64,000 nt of DNA from Candidatus Fimimorpha excrementavium. GTDB lineage: Bacteria > Bacillota > Clostridia > Lachnospirales > Lachnospiraceae. The stretch covers positions 1 through 64,000 of the forward strand of contig DVJD01000127.1 of assembly GCA_018710785.1 (NCBI GenBank), read 5' to 3'. The translations under genes and the position numbers were made by a program. Positions 43,035 through 50,995 of the stretch are shown one piece after another. The notes beneath the pieces are model-generated. The model saw nothing but the letters and a program-made list of their open reading frames with translations, was not told where the DNA came from and did not search any database. Within the stretch, counting starts at the first letter, position 1, and each line of letters begins with the position of its first letter.

Positions 43035-43943
43035 ATGCAAGATGTTGTAATCATAGGAGGAGGAACGGCCGGACTGACTGCCGCCCTCTATCTTCTGCGT
43101 GCCGGAAAACAGGTTCTGGTACTGGAGTCGGAAGTATTCGGCGGACAGATTTCTTCTTCTCCCCGTGTGGAAAATTATCCCGGAATCATGCAGATCAGCG
43201 GCAGCGAATTCACCGATCAGCTTCTGGAGCAGGTGTTATCCCTCGGCGCCCGCGTGGAAATGGAGCGGGCCGTGGCCATTCGCGATGAAAACGGCCAAAA
43301 ATGCGTCGTCACAGAGGAACATGAATATCCCTGCAAAAGCATCATCATCGCCACCGGCTCCAAGCACCGCCATCTGGGCCTTCCCAAAGAAGAGGAGCTG
43401 ACCGGGCGAGGCGTTTCCTATTGCGCGGTCTGCGACGGCGCCTTCTTCCGCGGAAAAGACACGGCCGTCGTGGGAGGCGGAAGCGCTGCGCTGCAGTCTG
43501 CCATCTATCTGTCCCAGTTCTGCAGTCACGTCTATCTGATTGTGCGAAGAGATGTGTTCCGCGGGGAGCCCCATCTGGTAAAAACCGTCGGAGAAAAGGA
43601 AAATATCTCCGTCTTATTCCATACCGTCGTCACCGCTCTGGAAGGGGATACGGTTCTTACAGGCCTGGATCTAAAGCGCACCGATACCGGTGAAACCTCC
43701 CATCTGCCGGTCAGCGGTCTCTTTGTCTCCATCGGACAGGCGCCGGACAATGCGGCCTTTTCCGATATCCTTGATCTGGATTCTGCCGGATACATCGCTG
43801 CCGGAGAAGACTGCAAAACCTCCTCTGCCGGGGTCTTTGCCGCCGGCGACTGCCGAACCAAAGCCGTCCGCCAGCTGACCACAGCCGCCTCCGACGGAAC
43901 GGTTTCCGCCCTGGCCGCCTGCAATTATATGGATGCCATGTAA
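43035..43943 (+). CDS. trxB: Thioredoxin reductase
   Basis: A 302-residue flavoprotein that reduces thioredoxin-like proteins with NADPH. Seen: FAD-binding IIGGGTAGLTAA (6-17), redox-active CAVC at Cys130 and Cys133, NADPH-binding GGGSAA (147-152) with RRDVFRG (171-177), and the C-terminal FAD motif GVFAAGDC. GGAGG lies five bases before the start at 43035; the longer open frame overlaps the inverted repeat. Its place right after nrdD suggests it feeds electrons to the redoxin domain fused to NrdD. Confidence 0.94.
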   Translation: MQDVVIIGGGTAGLTAALYLLRAGKQVLVLESEVFGGQISSSPRVENYPGIMQISGSEFTDQLLEQVLSLGARVEMERAVAIRDENGQKCVVTEEHEYPCKSIIIATGSKHRHLGLPKEEELTGRGVSYCAVCDGAFFRGKDTAVVGGGSAALQSAIYLSQFCSHVYLIVRRDVFRGEPHLVKTVGEKENISVLFHTVVTALEGDTVLTGLDLKRTDTGETSHLPVSGLFVSIGQAPDNAAFSDILDLDSAGYIAAGEDCKTSSAGVFAAGDCRTKAVRQLTTAASDGTVSALAACNYMDAM

Positions 43944-43972
43944 TACAGACACGCGGCTTCACAGAAAAACAG

Positions 43973-44001
43973 TAGACAGATGAGAATTTGGAAATTATAA
44001 T
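43973..44001 (+). promoter_or_regulatory. Promoter of sufCB
   Basis: TAGACA (43973-43978), 17-base spacer, TATAAT (43996-44001). Confidence 0.65.
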
Positions 44002-44004
44002 AAT

Positions 44005-44042
44005 ACCGTATGAATTTATCTTACGGTAGGCAGAACACCGTA
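44005..44042 (+). promoter_or_regulatory. Triple half-site operator-like repeat before sufC
   Basis: ACCGTA (44005-44010), TACGGT (44022-44027) and ACCGTA (44037-44042) give two overlapping inverted repeats spanning the transcript start. This is where a repressor such as an Rrf2-type iron-sulfur sensor would bind, but no regulator gene is adjacent. Confidence 0.5.
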
Positions 44043-44058
44043 AAGATTGGAGGGCATT

Positions 44059-44790
44059 ATGCTTGAACTGAAGAACATCTCTTTCAATGCCGCCGACGCC
44101 GCAGGAAAGAAAGAGATTTTAAAGGACATCAGCTTTCAACTGGAGGACAATACATTTGTAGCTGTCACGGGGCCAAACGGGGGCGGCAAATCCACACTGG
44201 CCAAGGTAATCGCGGGAATCGAAAAACCGACTTCCGGCCAGATCCTTTACAACGGGGAAGACATCACCGGACTTTCCATCACAGAACGCGCGAAGCTTGG
44301 AATCAGCTATGCATTCCAGCAGCCTGTCCGTTTCAAGGGGATCACGGTCATTGATCTGATCCGTCTGGCGGCCGGAAGAAATCTGAAATTTTCCGAAGCC
44401 TGTGAGTATCTCTCCCAGGTGGGATTATGCGCCAAAGATTACATCATGCGCGAAGTCAATGCCAGCCTTTCCGGCGGAGAACTGAAGCGTATCGAAATCG
44501 CCACCATCATTGCAAGGGGCACCAAGGTTTCCCTGTTCGATGAACCGGAAGCAGGGATCGATCTTTGGAGTTTCCAGAATTTAATCCGTGTATTCGAAAA
44601 CCTGCACAATACGCTCCATGGTTCCATCCTGATCATTTCCCATCAGGAACGAATCTTAAATATTGCAGATAAAATCATCGTGATCGCCGACGGAACCGTA
44701 ACCCAGGAGGGAAGCCGCGATGAAATTCTGCCGGAACTTTTAAGCGCGTCCAATGCAGCGTATGGTGCATGCAGCCGGTTGGAAAATTAA
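44059..44790 (+). CDS. sufC: Fe-S cluster assembly ATPase SufC
   Basis: A 243-residue ABC-type ATPase of the SUF scaffold. Seen: Walker A GPNGGGKST (38-46), signature LSGGE (137-141), Walker B VSLFDEPEAGIDLW (157-170) and the SufC-typical SHQERIL. The start at 44059 follows GGAGGG. It forms a two-gene operon with the SufB/D-like gene; no sufS, sufU or sufD is present, so this is the minimal SufCB arrangement. It probably supplies Fe-S clusters to enzymes such as the neighbouring NrdG. Confidence 0.93.
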   Translation: MLELKNISFNAADAAGKKEILKDISFQLEDNTFVAVTGPNGGGKSTLAKVIAGIEKPTSGQILYNGEDITGLSITERAKLGISYAFQQPVRFKGITVIDLIRLAAGRNLKFSEACEYLSQVGLCAKDYIMREVNASLSGGELKRIEIATIIARGTKVSLFDEPEAGIDLWSFQNLIRVFENLHNTLHGSILIISHQERILNIADKIIVIADGTVTQEGSRDEILPELLSASNAAYGACSRLEN

Positions 44791-44810
44791 TGGCAGAAAT
44801 GGAGATTATT

Positions 44811-45728
44811 ATGGATAAAGTACAGGAAGAATTATTGGAAGCAGTGGCCGGACTTCATGAGACGCCAAAGGGCGCCTACAATATCCGCGCCAACGGCAAA
44901 AGCGTGGCCCGCGGTACTACCAGCCAGATTGATATTGAAACGAGAGAAACCGGCGACGGCATCAATATTCACATCCGTCCCGGAACCAAGGGAGAAACCG
45001 TATACATTCCGGTGGTCATGGATCAGGCCGGATTAAAAGAAGTGGTTTACAACGATTTTTTCATCGGCGAAGATGCCGATGTCACCATAGTAGCCGGATG
45101 CGGCATCCACAACTGCGGAGCCTCGGACAGTCAGCACGACGGAATTCACCGTTTTTTCCTTGGAAAAAATTCCAAAGTGAAGTATGTGGAACGCCACTAT
45201 GGAAGCGGCGACGGCAACGGCGCCCGCATCATGAATCCCAAAACCATCCTTGAGCTGGAAGAAGGCAGCTCCATGGACATGGAAAGTGTTCAGATCAAGG
45301 GGGTCGATTCCACCATACGCGTCACTACGGCCAACGTGGGAAAAGATGCCAAACTCACCGTCACCGAACGTCTCATGACCCACGGCAGCCAGACCGCCAA
45401 AAGTGAATTTGACGTCCAGCTAAACGGTGCGGATTCCAGCGCCAATATCATCTCCCGCTCCGTCGCCAAGGATCACTCCCATCAGGTATTTCAGTCCAGA
45501 ATCAATGGGAATGCCAAGTGCAGCGGCCATTCGGAATGTGATTCCATCATCATGGGCGATGCCAAAATCAGCGCCATCCCGGAAATCACGGCCAATAATC
45601 CGGACGCTGCCCTGATTCATGAGGCCGCCATCGGCAAAATCGCCGGAGATCAAATTATCAAACTCATGACCCTGGGACTGACCGAAGCGGAGGCCGAAGA
45701 ACAGATCGTCAATGGATTCTTAAAATAA
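44811..45728 (+). CDS. sufB: SufB/SufD-family Fe-S scaffold protein
   Basis: A 305-residue protein of the SufB/SufD family, shorter than standard SufB (about 470) because the N-terminal region is missing; this matches the ancestral minimal SufB. Seen: a run of beta-helix repeats (VYIPVVMDQAGLKEVVYNDFFIGEDADVTI in part), GCGIHNCGASDSQHDGIHRFFLG, and the C-terminal EITANNPDAALIHEAAIGKI with the conserved HEA segment. The start at 44811 has GGAG six bases upstream; an ATG at 44790 overlapping the sufC stop is possible. A long terminator follows. Confidence 0.9.
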   Translation: MDKVQEELLEAVAGLHETPKGAYNIRANGKSVARGTTSQIDIETRETGDGINIHIRPGTKGETVYIPVVMDQAGLKEVVYNDFFIGEDADVTIVAGCGIHNCGASDSQHDGIHRFFLGKNSKVKYVERHYGSGDGNGARIMNPKTILELEEGSSMDMESVQIKGVDSTIRVTTANVGKDAKLTVTERLMTHGSQTAKSEFDVQLNGADSSANIISRSVAKDHSHQVFQSRINGNAKCSGHSECDSIIMGDAKISAIPEITANNPDAALIHEAAIGKIAGDQIIKLMTLGLTEAEAEEQIVNGFLK

Positions 45729-45747
45729 AACCATCTTAATTTATAAA

Positions 45748-45818
45748 AGAAAGGTGCTGCAAAAGTCAAACGGCAGGATTTGCTTCCTGCGTCTGTCCGG
45801 ATTTTGCAGCACCTTTCT
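45748..45818. terminator. Bidirectional terminator after sufB
   Basis: Perfect 17-base arms at 45748-45764 and 45802-45818 (AGAAAGGTGCTGCAAAA and complement). It separates sufB from the convergent AraC gene. Confidence 0.85.
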
Positions 45819-45831
45819 GTATTCACTGTAT

Positions 45832-46638
45832 TCAGCACAGCATATTCCGATACATGGACGGCGTGATCCCATACCGTTTCTTAAATGCCCGTCCGAAATA
45901 CCGATAATCCACAAATCCGCTCTCATATCCTATTTTTTCTATGGTCCATTCCGGATGCTGCCGTATCAGGGATGCAGCGTACTCCAATCGTTTGATTTGG
46001 ATATATTCCATGGGCGATGCATGGTAATACGTTCGAAAGATTCGAATAAAATAATTGGGATGCAGATGAACGATCCTGGCCAGATCCTGCAGTTCCATAT
46101 TGTCCGTCAGATGCGTTTCCAGATATTCATTCATGATTTCCACAAAAAAATTCCTCTCCTGTGAAAACAGCCGTTCCCGGTCCACATTGGTGACAAAATG
46201 GTAGAATATCTCAAAGAGCGCTGCTTTTTCCAGCAGACTGTCCGCCGGTTCCCTGGCCGGAAAACTTTGATTGAGCTTTTCAAAAAGAGGGATCATCTGT
46301 TCCTTGGGGAGTTTCGTAAAAAGAGTATCGCGGTGGTAGGTTAACAAGCCCCCTTCATGGAACGAAAGATCAAAGTGACACCAGTATTTATAAACCGGAT
46401 TTTGGGGATTGTGGGAGTAGGTGTGGCGGACTCCCGCCGGGATCAGATACAATTCTTCCGGTTTCGGATGGAAGACATCCCCGTCGATTTCAATCGTACC
46501 CTCTCCCCCCATAAAATAATAGAATTTGTTGTAATTATAAATACAGTCCTTTTCTCCCCACTCCGCCGCGCATACATTGTAATGAGCAACCAGCTTTCTC
46601 ATGGATATATGTTCAAACGTAATCTGCTGCTTTCCCAT
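45832..46638 (-). CDS. AraC-family regulator with cupin sensor
   Basis: A 268-residue transcription factor. Seen: N-terminal cupin-like ligand domain (GGEGTIEIDGDVFHPKPEELYLIPAG, about residues 38-70, given here as a region) and a C-terminal AraC helix-turn-helix pair (LQDLARIVHLHPNYFIRIFR, IEKIGYESGFVDYRYFGRAFKKRYG). The start at 46638 has GGAGG nine bases upstream. It is divergent from the GH29 fucosidase gene 234 bases away and is the obvious candidate regulator of it, possibly responding to fucose. Confidence 0.92.
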   Translation of the reverse strand: MGKQQITFEHISMRKLVAHYNVCAAEWGEKDCIYNYNKFYYFMGGEGTIEIDGDVFHPKPEELYLIPAGVRHTYSHNPQNPVYKYWCHFDLSFHEGGLLTYHRDTLFTKLPKEQMIPLFEKLNQSFPAREPADSLLEKAALFEIFYHFVTNVDRERLFSQERNFFVEIMNEYLETHLTDNMELQDLARIVHLHPNYFIRIFRTYYHASPMEYIQIKRLEYAASLIRQHPEWTIEKIGYESGFVDYRYFGRAFKKRYGITPSMYRNMLC

Positions 46639-46872
46639 CAATGATTGCCTCCTTCTTACAATTTTCCACATTGTGATCGCATCCGGCCAGCTCTTTTCCA
46701 ACAAAAAAGTTAATTTTGTCCACATCCTTCATAAGATCGTCTCTGTTCCTATTTTTCCTCTGTGCTAAACTAAAAGTAACCATCTTCCTCACCGAACAGA
46801 CGCCGATGGCAAAGGCAGCCAGACGGCCGCTGGTGGGAAGACAGAATTCTTTTACAGACAGGAGGTATCGTT

Positions 46873-48300
46873 ATGTTTCAGCCAACCTTTGAGTCCCTCA
46901 GAACGTATCAGTGTCCGGATTGGTTCCGCGACGCCAAATTCGGCATCTGGAGCCATTGGGGGCCCCAGAGTGTCCCCATGTGCGGCGACTGGTATGCCAG
47001 AAACATGTATGTCCAGGGCAGTCCGCAGTACAATTATCATGTCCGCCATTATGGTCACCCTTCCAAATTCGGGTACAAAGACATCTGCCGCCTCTGGAAA
47101 GCGGAAAACTTCCGCCCCGATGAGCTGATGGATTTATACACCAAAGCCGGCGCCCGCTATTTTGTCGCCCAGGCCATGCACCACGACCATTTCTTTAACT
47201 ATGCCACCAAGCTGAACCGGTTCAATTCGGTGGAAGTCGGCCCCCGCAAAGATATCTGCGGAATGTGGAAACAGGCGGCAGACGACCATCATATTCCCTT
47301 TGGTCTGACCGAACATCTGGGCGCTTCCTTCTCCTGGTGGAATGTCAATAAGGGTTCCGATCAGTACGGCCCCTATGCCGGTGTCCCCTACGACGGGAAC
47401 GATCCGGAATACCGTGATTTTTATTACGATAACTATGAACATGTCATCAAGGACGCAGAACCGGGCGCCAGAGCTCCTTGGCTCACCTCCAATCCCGCGT
47501 TTCATCAATATTGGCAGAACGTCATGAAAGAACTGGTGGATCTCTACCATCCGGATCTTCTGTATTCGGACAGCGGCCTTCCCTTCGGCGACAATGGCTA
47601 TCAGCCCGGACTGGATGCCGTATCTTATCTTTATAACGATTCTATCGCAAGATACGGAGAAAATAAAGCCGTTTATACCCAAAAAGACCGACGCAAAGAA
47701 ATTTACAGCATCGGTGTTTTGGATATTGAGAAAAGTCAGCTTCCCGGGATCGCAGACGATCCATGGCAGACCGATACCTGCATCGGAAACTGGTTTTATG
47801 ATGCCAAACAGACGTTTAAGCGGCCTGGCCATGTCATCGAGATGCTGGTGGACATCATCTCCAAAAACGGAACCATGCTTCTCAATATTCTCCAGCTTCC
47901 GGACGGCAGTATCGACGAAGAAACTCGTTACCTCCTGGATGAATTGGCAAAATGGTTCCGAATTTGTTCCGAAGGCGTGTATGGAACGCGACCCTTCCGA
48001 ACATTTGGCGAGGGAGATACCCGCGTTCTCATCCAGGGATTCACAGAAAACAAAACAGACTGGAATTCTTCGGATTACCGTTTTGTCCAGAAAGACGGCC
48101 ATCTGTATGCATTCATCATGAAAGCCGCCGACAGCCGCGTCGCCGTTATAAAGAGCTTAAGGCCTGAGGAAACAGTCTCGCGGGTGGAACTGCTCGGAAG
48201 CGGTCCGGTTCCGTTTGCTCAGGCCTTCGGCATCCTGACTGTGCAGCTGCCTGAGACACTGCCCACGGAATATACCAACTGTCTGAAGATTGCATTTTAA
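46873..48300 (+). CDS. Alpha-L-fucosidase, GH29
   Basis: A 475-residue glycosidase removing terminal fucose, with no signal peptide. Seen: the GH29 N-terminus WFRDAKFGIWSHWGPQSVP (17-35), HYGHPSKFGYKD, AQAMHHDHFFNY, and the likely nucleophile Asp233 in DLLYSDSGLPFG; later NGTMLLNI is also typical. Length is normal. An ACAGGAGG site precedes the start. Divergent from the cupin-AraC gene. Fucose release fits use of mucin or milk-type glycans together with the GH2, GH42 and sulfatase genes. Confidence 0.94.
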   Translation: MFQPTFESLRTYQCPDWFRDAKFGIWSHWGPQSVPMCGDWYARNMYVQGSPQYNYHVRHYGHPSKFGYKDICRLWKAENFRPDELMDLYTKAGARYFVAQAMHHDHFFNYATKLNRFNSVEVGPRKDICGMWKQAADDHHIPFGLTEHLGASFSWWNVNKGSDQYGPYAGVPYDGNDPEYRDFYYDNYEHVIKDAEPGARAPWLTSNPAFHQYWQNVMKELVDLYHPDLLYSDSGLPFGDNGYQPGLDAVSYLYNDSIARYGENKAVYTQKDRRKEIYSIGVLDIEKSQLPGIADDPWQTDTCIGNWFYDAKQTFKRPGHVIEMLVDIISKNGTMLLNILQLPDGSIDEETRYLLDELAKWFRICSEGVYGTRPFRTFGEGDTRVLIQGFTENKTDWNSSDYRFVQKDGHLYAFIMKAADSRVAVIKSLRPEETVSRVELLGSGPVPFAQAFGILTVQLPETLPTEYTNCLKIAF

Positions 48301-48355
48301 CTGAGGCAAAGCCATCCCCGACAGGTTTCATAGAGAAAAAGATGGGGCAGATTGG

Positions 48356-49363
48356 CTATGGTGTGAGTCCTCCTGCCGTTCCTTTTATCTGCCCCTCTCG
48401 GCTCAGTTCCCTCCACTGTCCCGGTGAAATCCCATAATTACGCTTAAATGCTTTATAAAATGTATTCAGCGAATTAAATCCGATTTGTTCCGGTATCTTA
48501 TTGATATCCACCGATTCCTGCAGTAATTTCTCCGCTTTTGCAAAACGAATCTCTTTAATCAAATCACCCAGACTTTTTCCTGTACAGTCTCTGACAATCT
48601 GAAACACGTATTTTTCAGTAACACCGAACCGATCCGCCACCATGGCCGCACAAAGATTACTATCGCTGAAATTCTGATGGATAAATGCGATTACGTCATG
48701 CTTTCTCTGCGTTGTCACCTTTTCCTGTTTTTCCCGCATTCGCGCACAGATTTCTATCGCCGCAGCCTGCTGCTTTCCAAGTTGTTCCAATATATTCCGC
48801 TTTTCTTCAAATCCGGGAAGTTCTGTATCGCTCTTCCCCTCTTTTTTTAGGATTCCATCCAATACGCTCCGAATTCCATAAAAAATCTGCTTTTCCTCAT
48901 CGTCAGACAGCTCCGTTTCCCCAATCATCCGTTCCAGCTCATGGAAAAATACTTCCGTCTCTTTCTCTTCGCCATTGGACAGCAGTACGGATAAGCGTCT
49001 CATACTCTTGGAAGAAAACAGTATTTGTTTCTTATTTTTACGCTCTTCCTCCTGCCCCAATAGCAGATTTCTATTTTCTTGATCCGCATCCCGTTTTGCC
49101 TCTCTTACACTCTGTACTACCCTGGGGATTCCCTGAACCAAATTTCCGATTCCTATACATATCTGAACGTCCACATGGCTTTCCGCATAAGCCACTGCTT
49201 TTTTCAGGCATTTTTGCATCTTATCCCGCTCACCCGCCGACGCCTCCGGCAGACATAAGATGAAAACGCCGTCCTGTTCCTCTTCCTCACGGCGAAGACA
49301 GGGAAATGCCACATAAGAAGTCAAGTAATGGTGAATCAAATCCAGCACCATTCGTATGATCAT
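48356..49363 (-). CDS. AraC-type transporter regulator, C-terminal part (out of frame)
   Basis: The 335-residue downstream half of a membrane-bound regulator whose first half is at 49413-50735. It carries the remains of the signalling domain (GVFILCLPEASAGE, QICIGIGNLVQGIPRVVQSVREA) and the AraC-type DNA-binding domain (LCAAMVADRFGVTEKYVFQIV, KIPEQIGFNSLNTFYKAFKRNYG). No ribosome site fits the first ATG at 49363, and the frame is open back to the run of ten C at 49429-49438. With nine bases in the run the two halves join into one protein of about 790 residues. As it stands, this DNA-binding part would not be made from the normal start. Confidence 0.85.
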   Translation of the reverse strand: MIIRMVLDLIHHYLTSYVAFPCLRREEEEQDGVFILCLPEASAGERDKMQKCLKKAVAYAESHVDVQICIGIGNLVQGIPRVVQSVREAKRDADQENRNLLLGQEEERKNKKQILFSSKSMRRLSVLLSNGEEKETEVFFHELERMIGETELSDDEEKQIFYGIRSVLDGILKKEGKSDTELPGFEEKRNILEQLGKQQAAAIEICARMREKQEKVTTQRKHDVIAFIHQNFSDSNLCAAMVADRFGVTEKYVFQIVRDCTGKSLGDLIKEIRFAKAEKLLQESVDINKIPEQIGFNSLNTFYKAFKRNYGISPGQWRELSREGQIKGTAGGLTP

Positions 49364-49412
49364 CCGCTCTTCTTCCTCTGAAACCTGCCTGGTCCGGGCG
49401 GAATCGGATTTG

Positions 49413-50735
49413 TCATATCTTGGTTTTTCCCCCCCCCCTAACTATAATCCTTAGATATATAGCTATAAAATAATCATTCTTGATATCCAGCACTTCTCTG
49501 CAGTTTTCAATGTCTCGTTCTGACTGGGCATCCCCATGGATGATCTTTTCCATAAGTGTTTCTTCCAGTAAGTTTTTCATGATCTGAAAACGTTCGTTGT
49601 AATTTCTCTGCTTTTCATCCAGCATCCGTATGGTTCCGAGTACATAATCGTCAAATGCACGTTTTTTCTTTTTATCCAGTTTTCCACTGTCCATGATTTC
49701 AGGATAAATTTTTTCAATCATACGCATGGTGCGGGACTCCGATGTGGAATGGCGGGCAGCCATAAAAAAGGACAAAACCGCCACCAAAAACAAAATTCCC
49801 ACCGCCATAAGCACGGTCATTCTCTGTGCCGGTCTGAGAATCTCATCAAAATACGTTTGGGGAACATAGCAATCGGCTTCCAGCCCGGTGATTTCATTTC
49901 CACTTTGTATCAGCACCCAATTGTCCTGCTCTTCCGACGGATTCTGCTCCTCCTCGGGCAAACCGTTTAAAATGGTTCCGTCTCTTTCCCGAACTGCCAA
50001 AACATTCCCTTCTTTATCTTTCAGATGAAGCAGATTCCCATGGGACATCGGTGAAATATCGTGAAACAAACGCTTGGTGCTTAACATATAAACCATGACC
50101 TGATTGCTTTTGATTCCATAATCACTGATTGGCACAATCATATGTATGATAGGCTCTTTCGTCCCCAGCATATTGGGAGAAAATGTGCCATTCGTCATGG
50201 CACTTGGAAGAAAGGCATAATTCGTATGGGAACGCAGAATACTTTCTCTCCATTCTTCTCTGGTATACCCTTCCACTTCATAAAAAGATCCGTAAATTTC
50301 TTCCTCATTTGTCGTCACGAGATTACCGGAGACAAAGGCCAGATTATTTTTGGTGAGCATATAGGCATTGACCAGCAGATCATCCTGGTTAATGGATGAC
50401 TGAAACCATTTTCTCGCCTTAGAAAGTTCATATTGATCTTTTCCGTCCTCATCCCTCAGTTCCTTTGCCATCCCGATTTGAATTACCGAGATCTGATTGC
50501 TGGCCAGGCGTGCCTGTCCGGCCAGCATGCTTAGTGTACCATTCAGTTTTTGAAACCGTTCTTCCATATTGGAATTCAGACTGTCGATCTCCTTCTGCTT
50601 CATGGAATGGATCATAATATAATAGGAAGGAATCAGCATTCCCGCCGTCAAAATTCCAATAAAAAGAAAGCGAATGACATAATGCCAGAAAAAATATTTT
50701 TTGTACGAATGCTGCCTCTGTCTCTTTCTATTCAT
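49413..50735 (-). CDS. AraC-type transporter regulator, N-terminal part (truncated by poly-G)
   Basis: The membrane-sensor half of a YtdP-like regulator. Seen: a basic start, a transmembrane helix at about residues 20-42, an extracellular sensing region of about 270 residues, a second helix (VLMAVGILFLVAVLSFFMAA), then a linker ending in NDYFIAIYLRIIVRGGGKTKI and a stop caused by the poly-G tract. The natural partner is the DNA-binding part at 48356. The start at 50735 (MNRKRQ) has GGGGG nine bases upstream; an ATG three codons earlier is possible. The gene is divergent from the sugar-binding protein and permease genes, the arrangement of LplABC-type importers and their regulators. Confidence 0.85.
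   Translation of the reverse strand: MNRKRQRQHSYKKYFFWHYVIRFLFIGILTAGMLIPSYYIMIHSMKQKEIDSLNSNMEERFQKLNGTLSMLAGQARLASNQISVIQIGMAKELRDEDGKDQYELSKARKWFQSSINQDDLLVNAYMLTKNNLAFVSGNLVTTNEEEIYGSFYEVEGYTREEWRESILRSHTNYAFLPSAMTNGTFSPNMLGTKEPIIHMIVPISDYGIKSNQVMVYMLSTKRLFHDISPMSHGNLLHLKDKEGNVLAVRERDGTILNGLPEEEQNPSEEQDNWVLIQSGNEITGLEADCYVPQTYFDEILRPAQRMTVLMAVGILFLVAVLSFFMAARHSTSESRTMRMIEKIYPEIMDSGKLDKKKKRAFDDYVLGTIRMLDEKQRNYNERFQIMKNLLEETLMEKIIHGDAQSERDIENCREVLDIKNDYFIAIYLRIIVRGGGKTKI
49429..49438. repeat. Homopolymer run of ten C (G on coding strand)
   Basis: Lies inside the regulator coding sequence at the Arg-Gly-Gly codons between sensor and DNA-binding halves. Ten bases put the downstream half out of frame; nine (or twelve) would restore it. 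Such tracts change length by slippage, or it may be an assembly error. Confidence 0.95.
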
Positions 50736-50995
50736 TATTTTCATCCCCCAGTCTCTTTTTATATACATATCTTCCTATAGTGCTTCTATATTTTATCATT
50801 TCAGCATGTTATTTTCAATAATAACCCTTACCATTTTCCAATTTTTTTTGGATTTTCCAATTGTATTTTATACTCTCATCCAATGAAATCTTATTTTTGG
50901 AATTTATTTCCATATCAAAATGTACTAAAATGATGGCAACATCAAAGGAAATGATTATAACAAATTCCGAAATCTAAAGAAAGGGGGTTCTGTCT

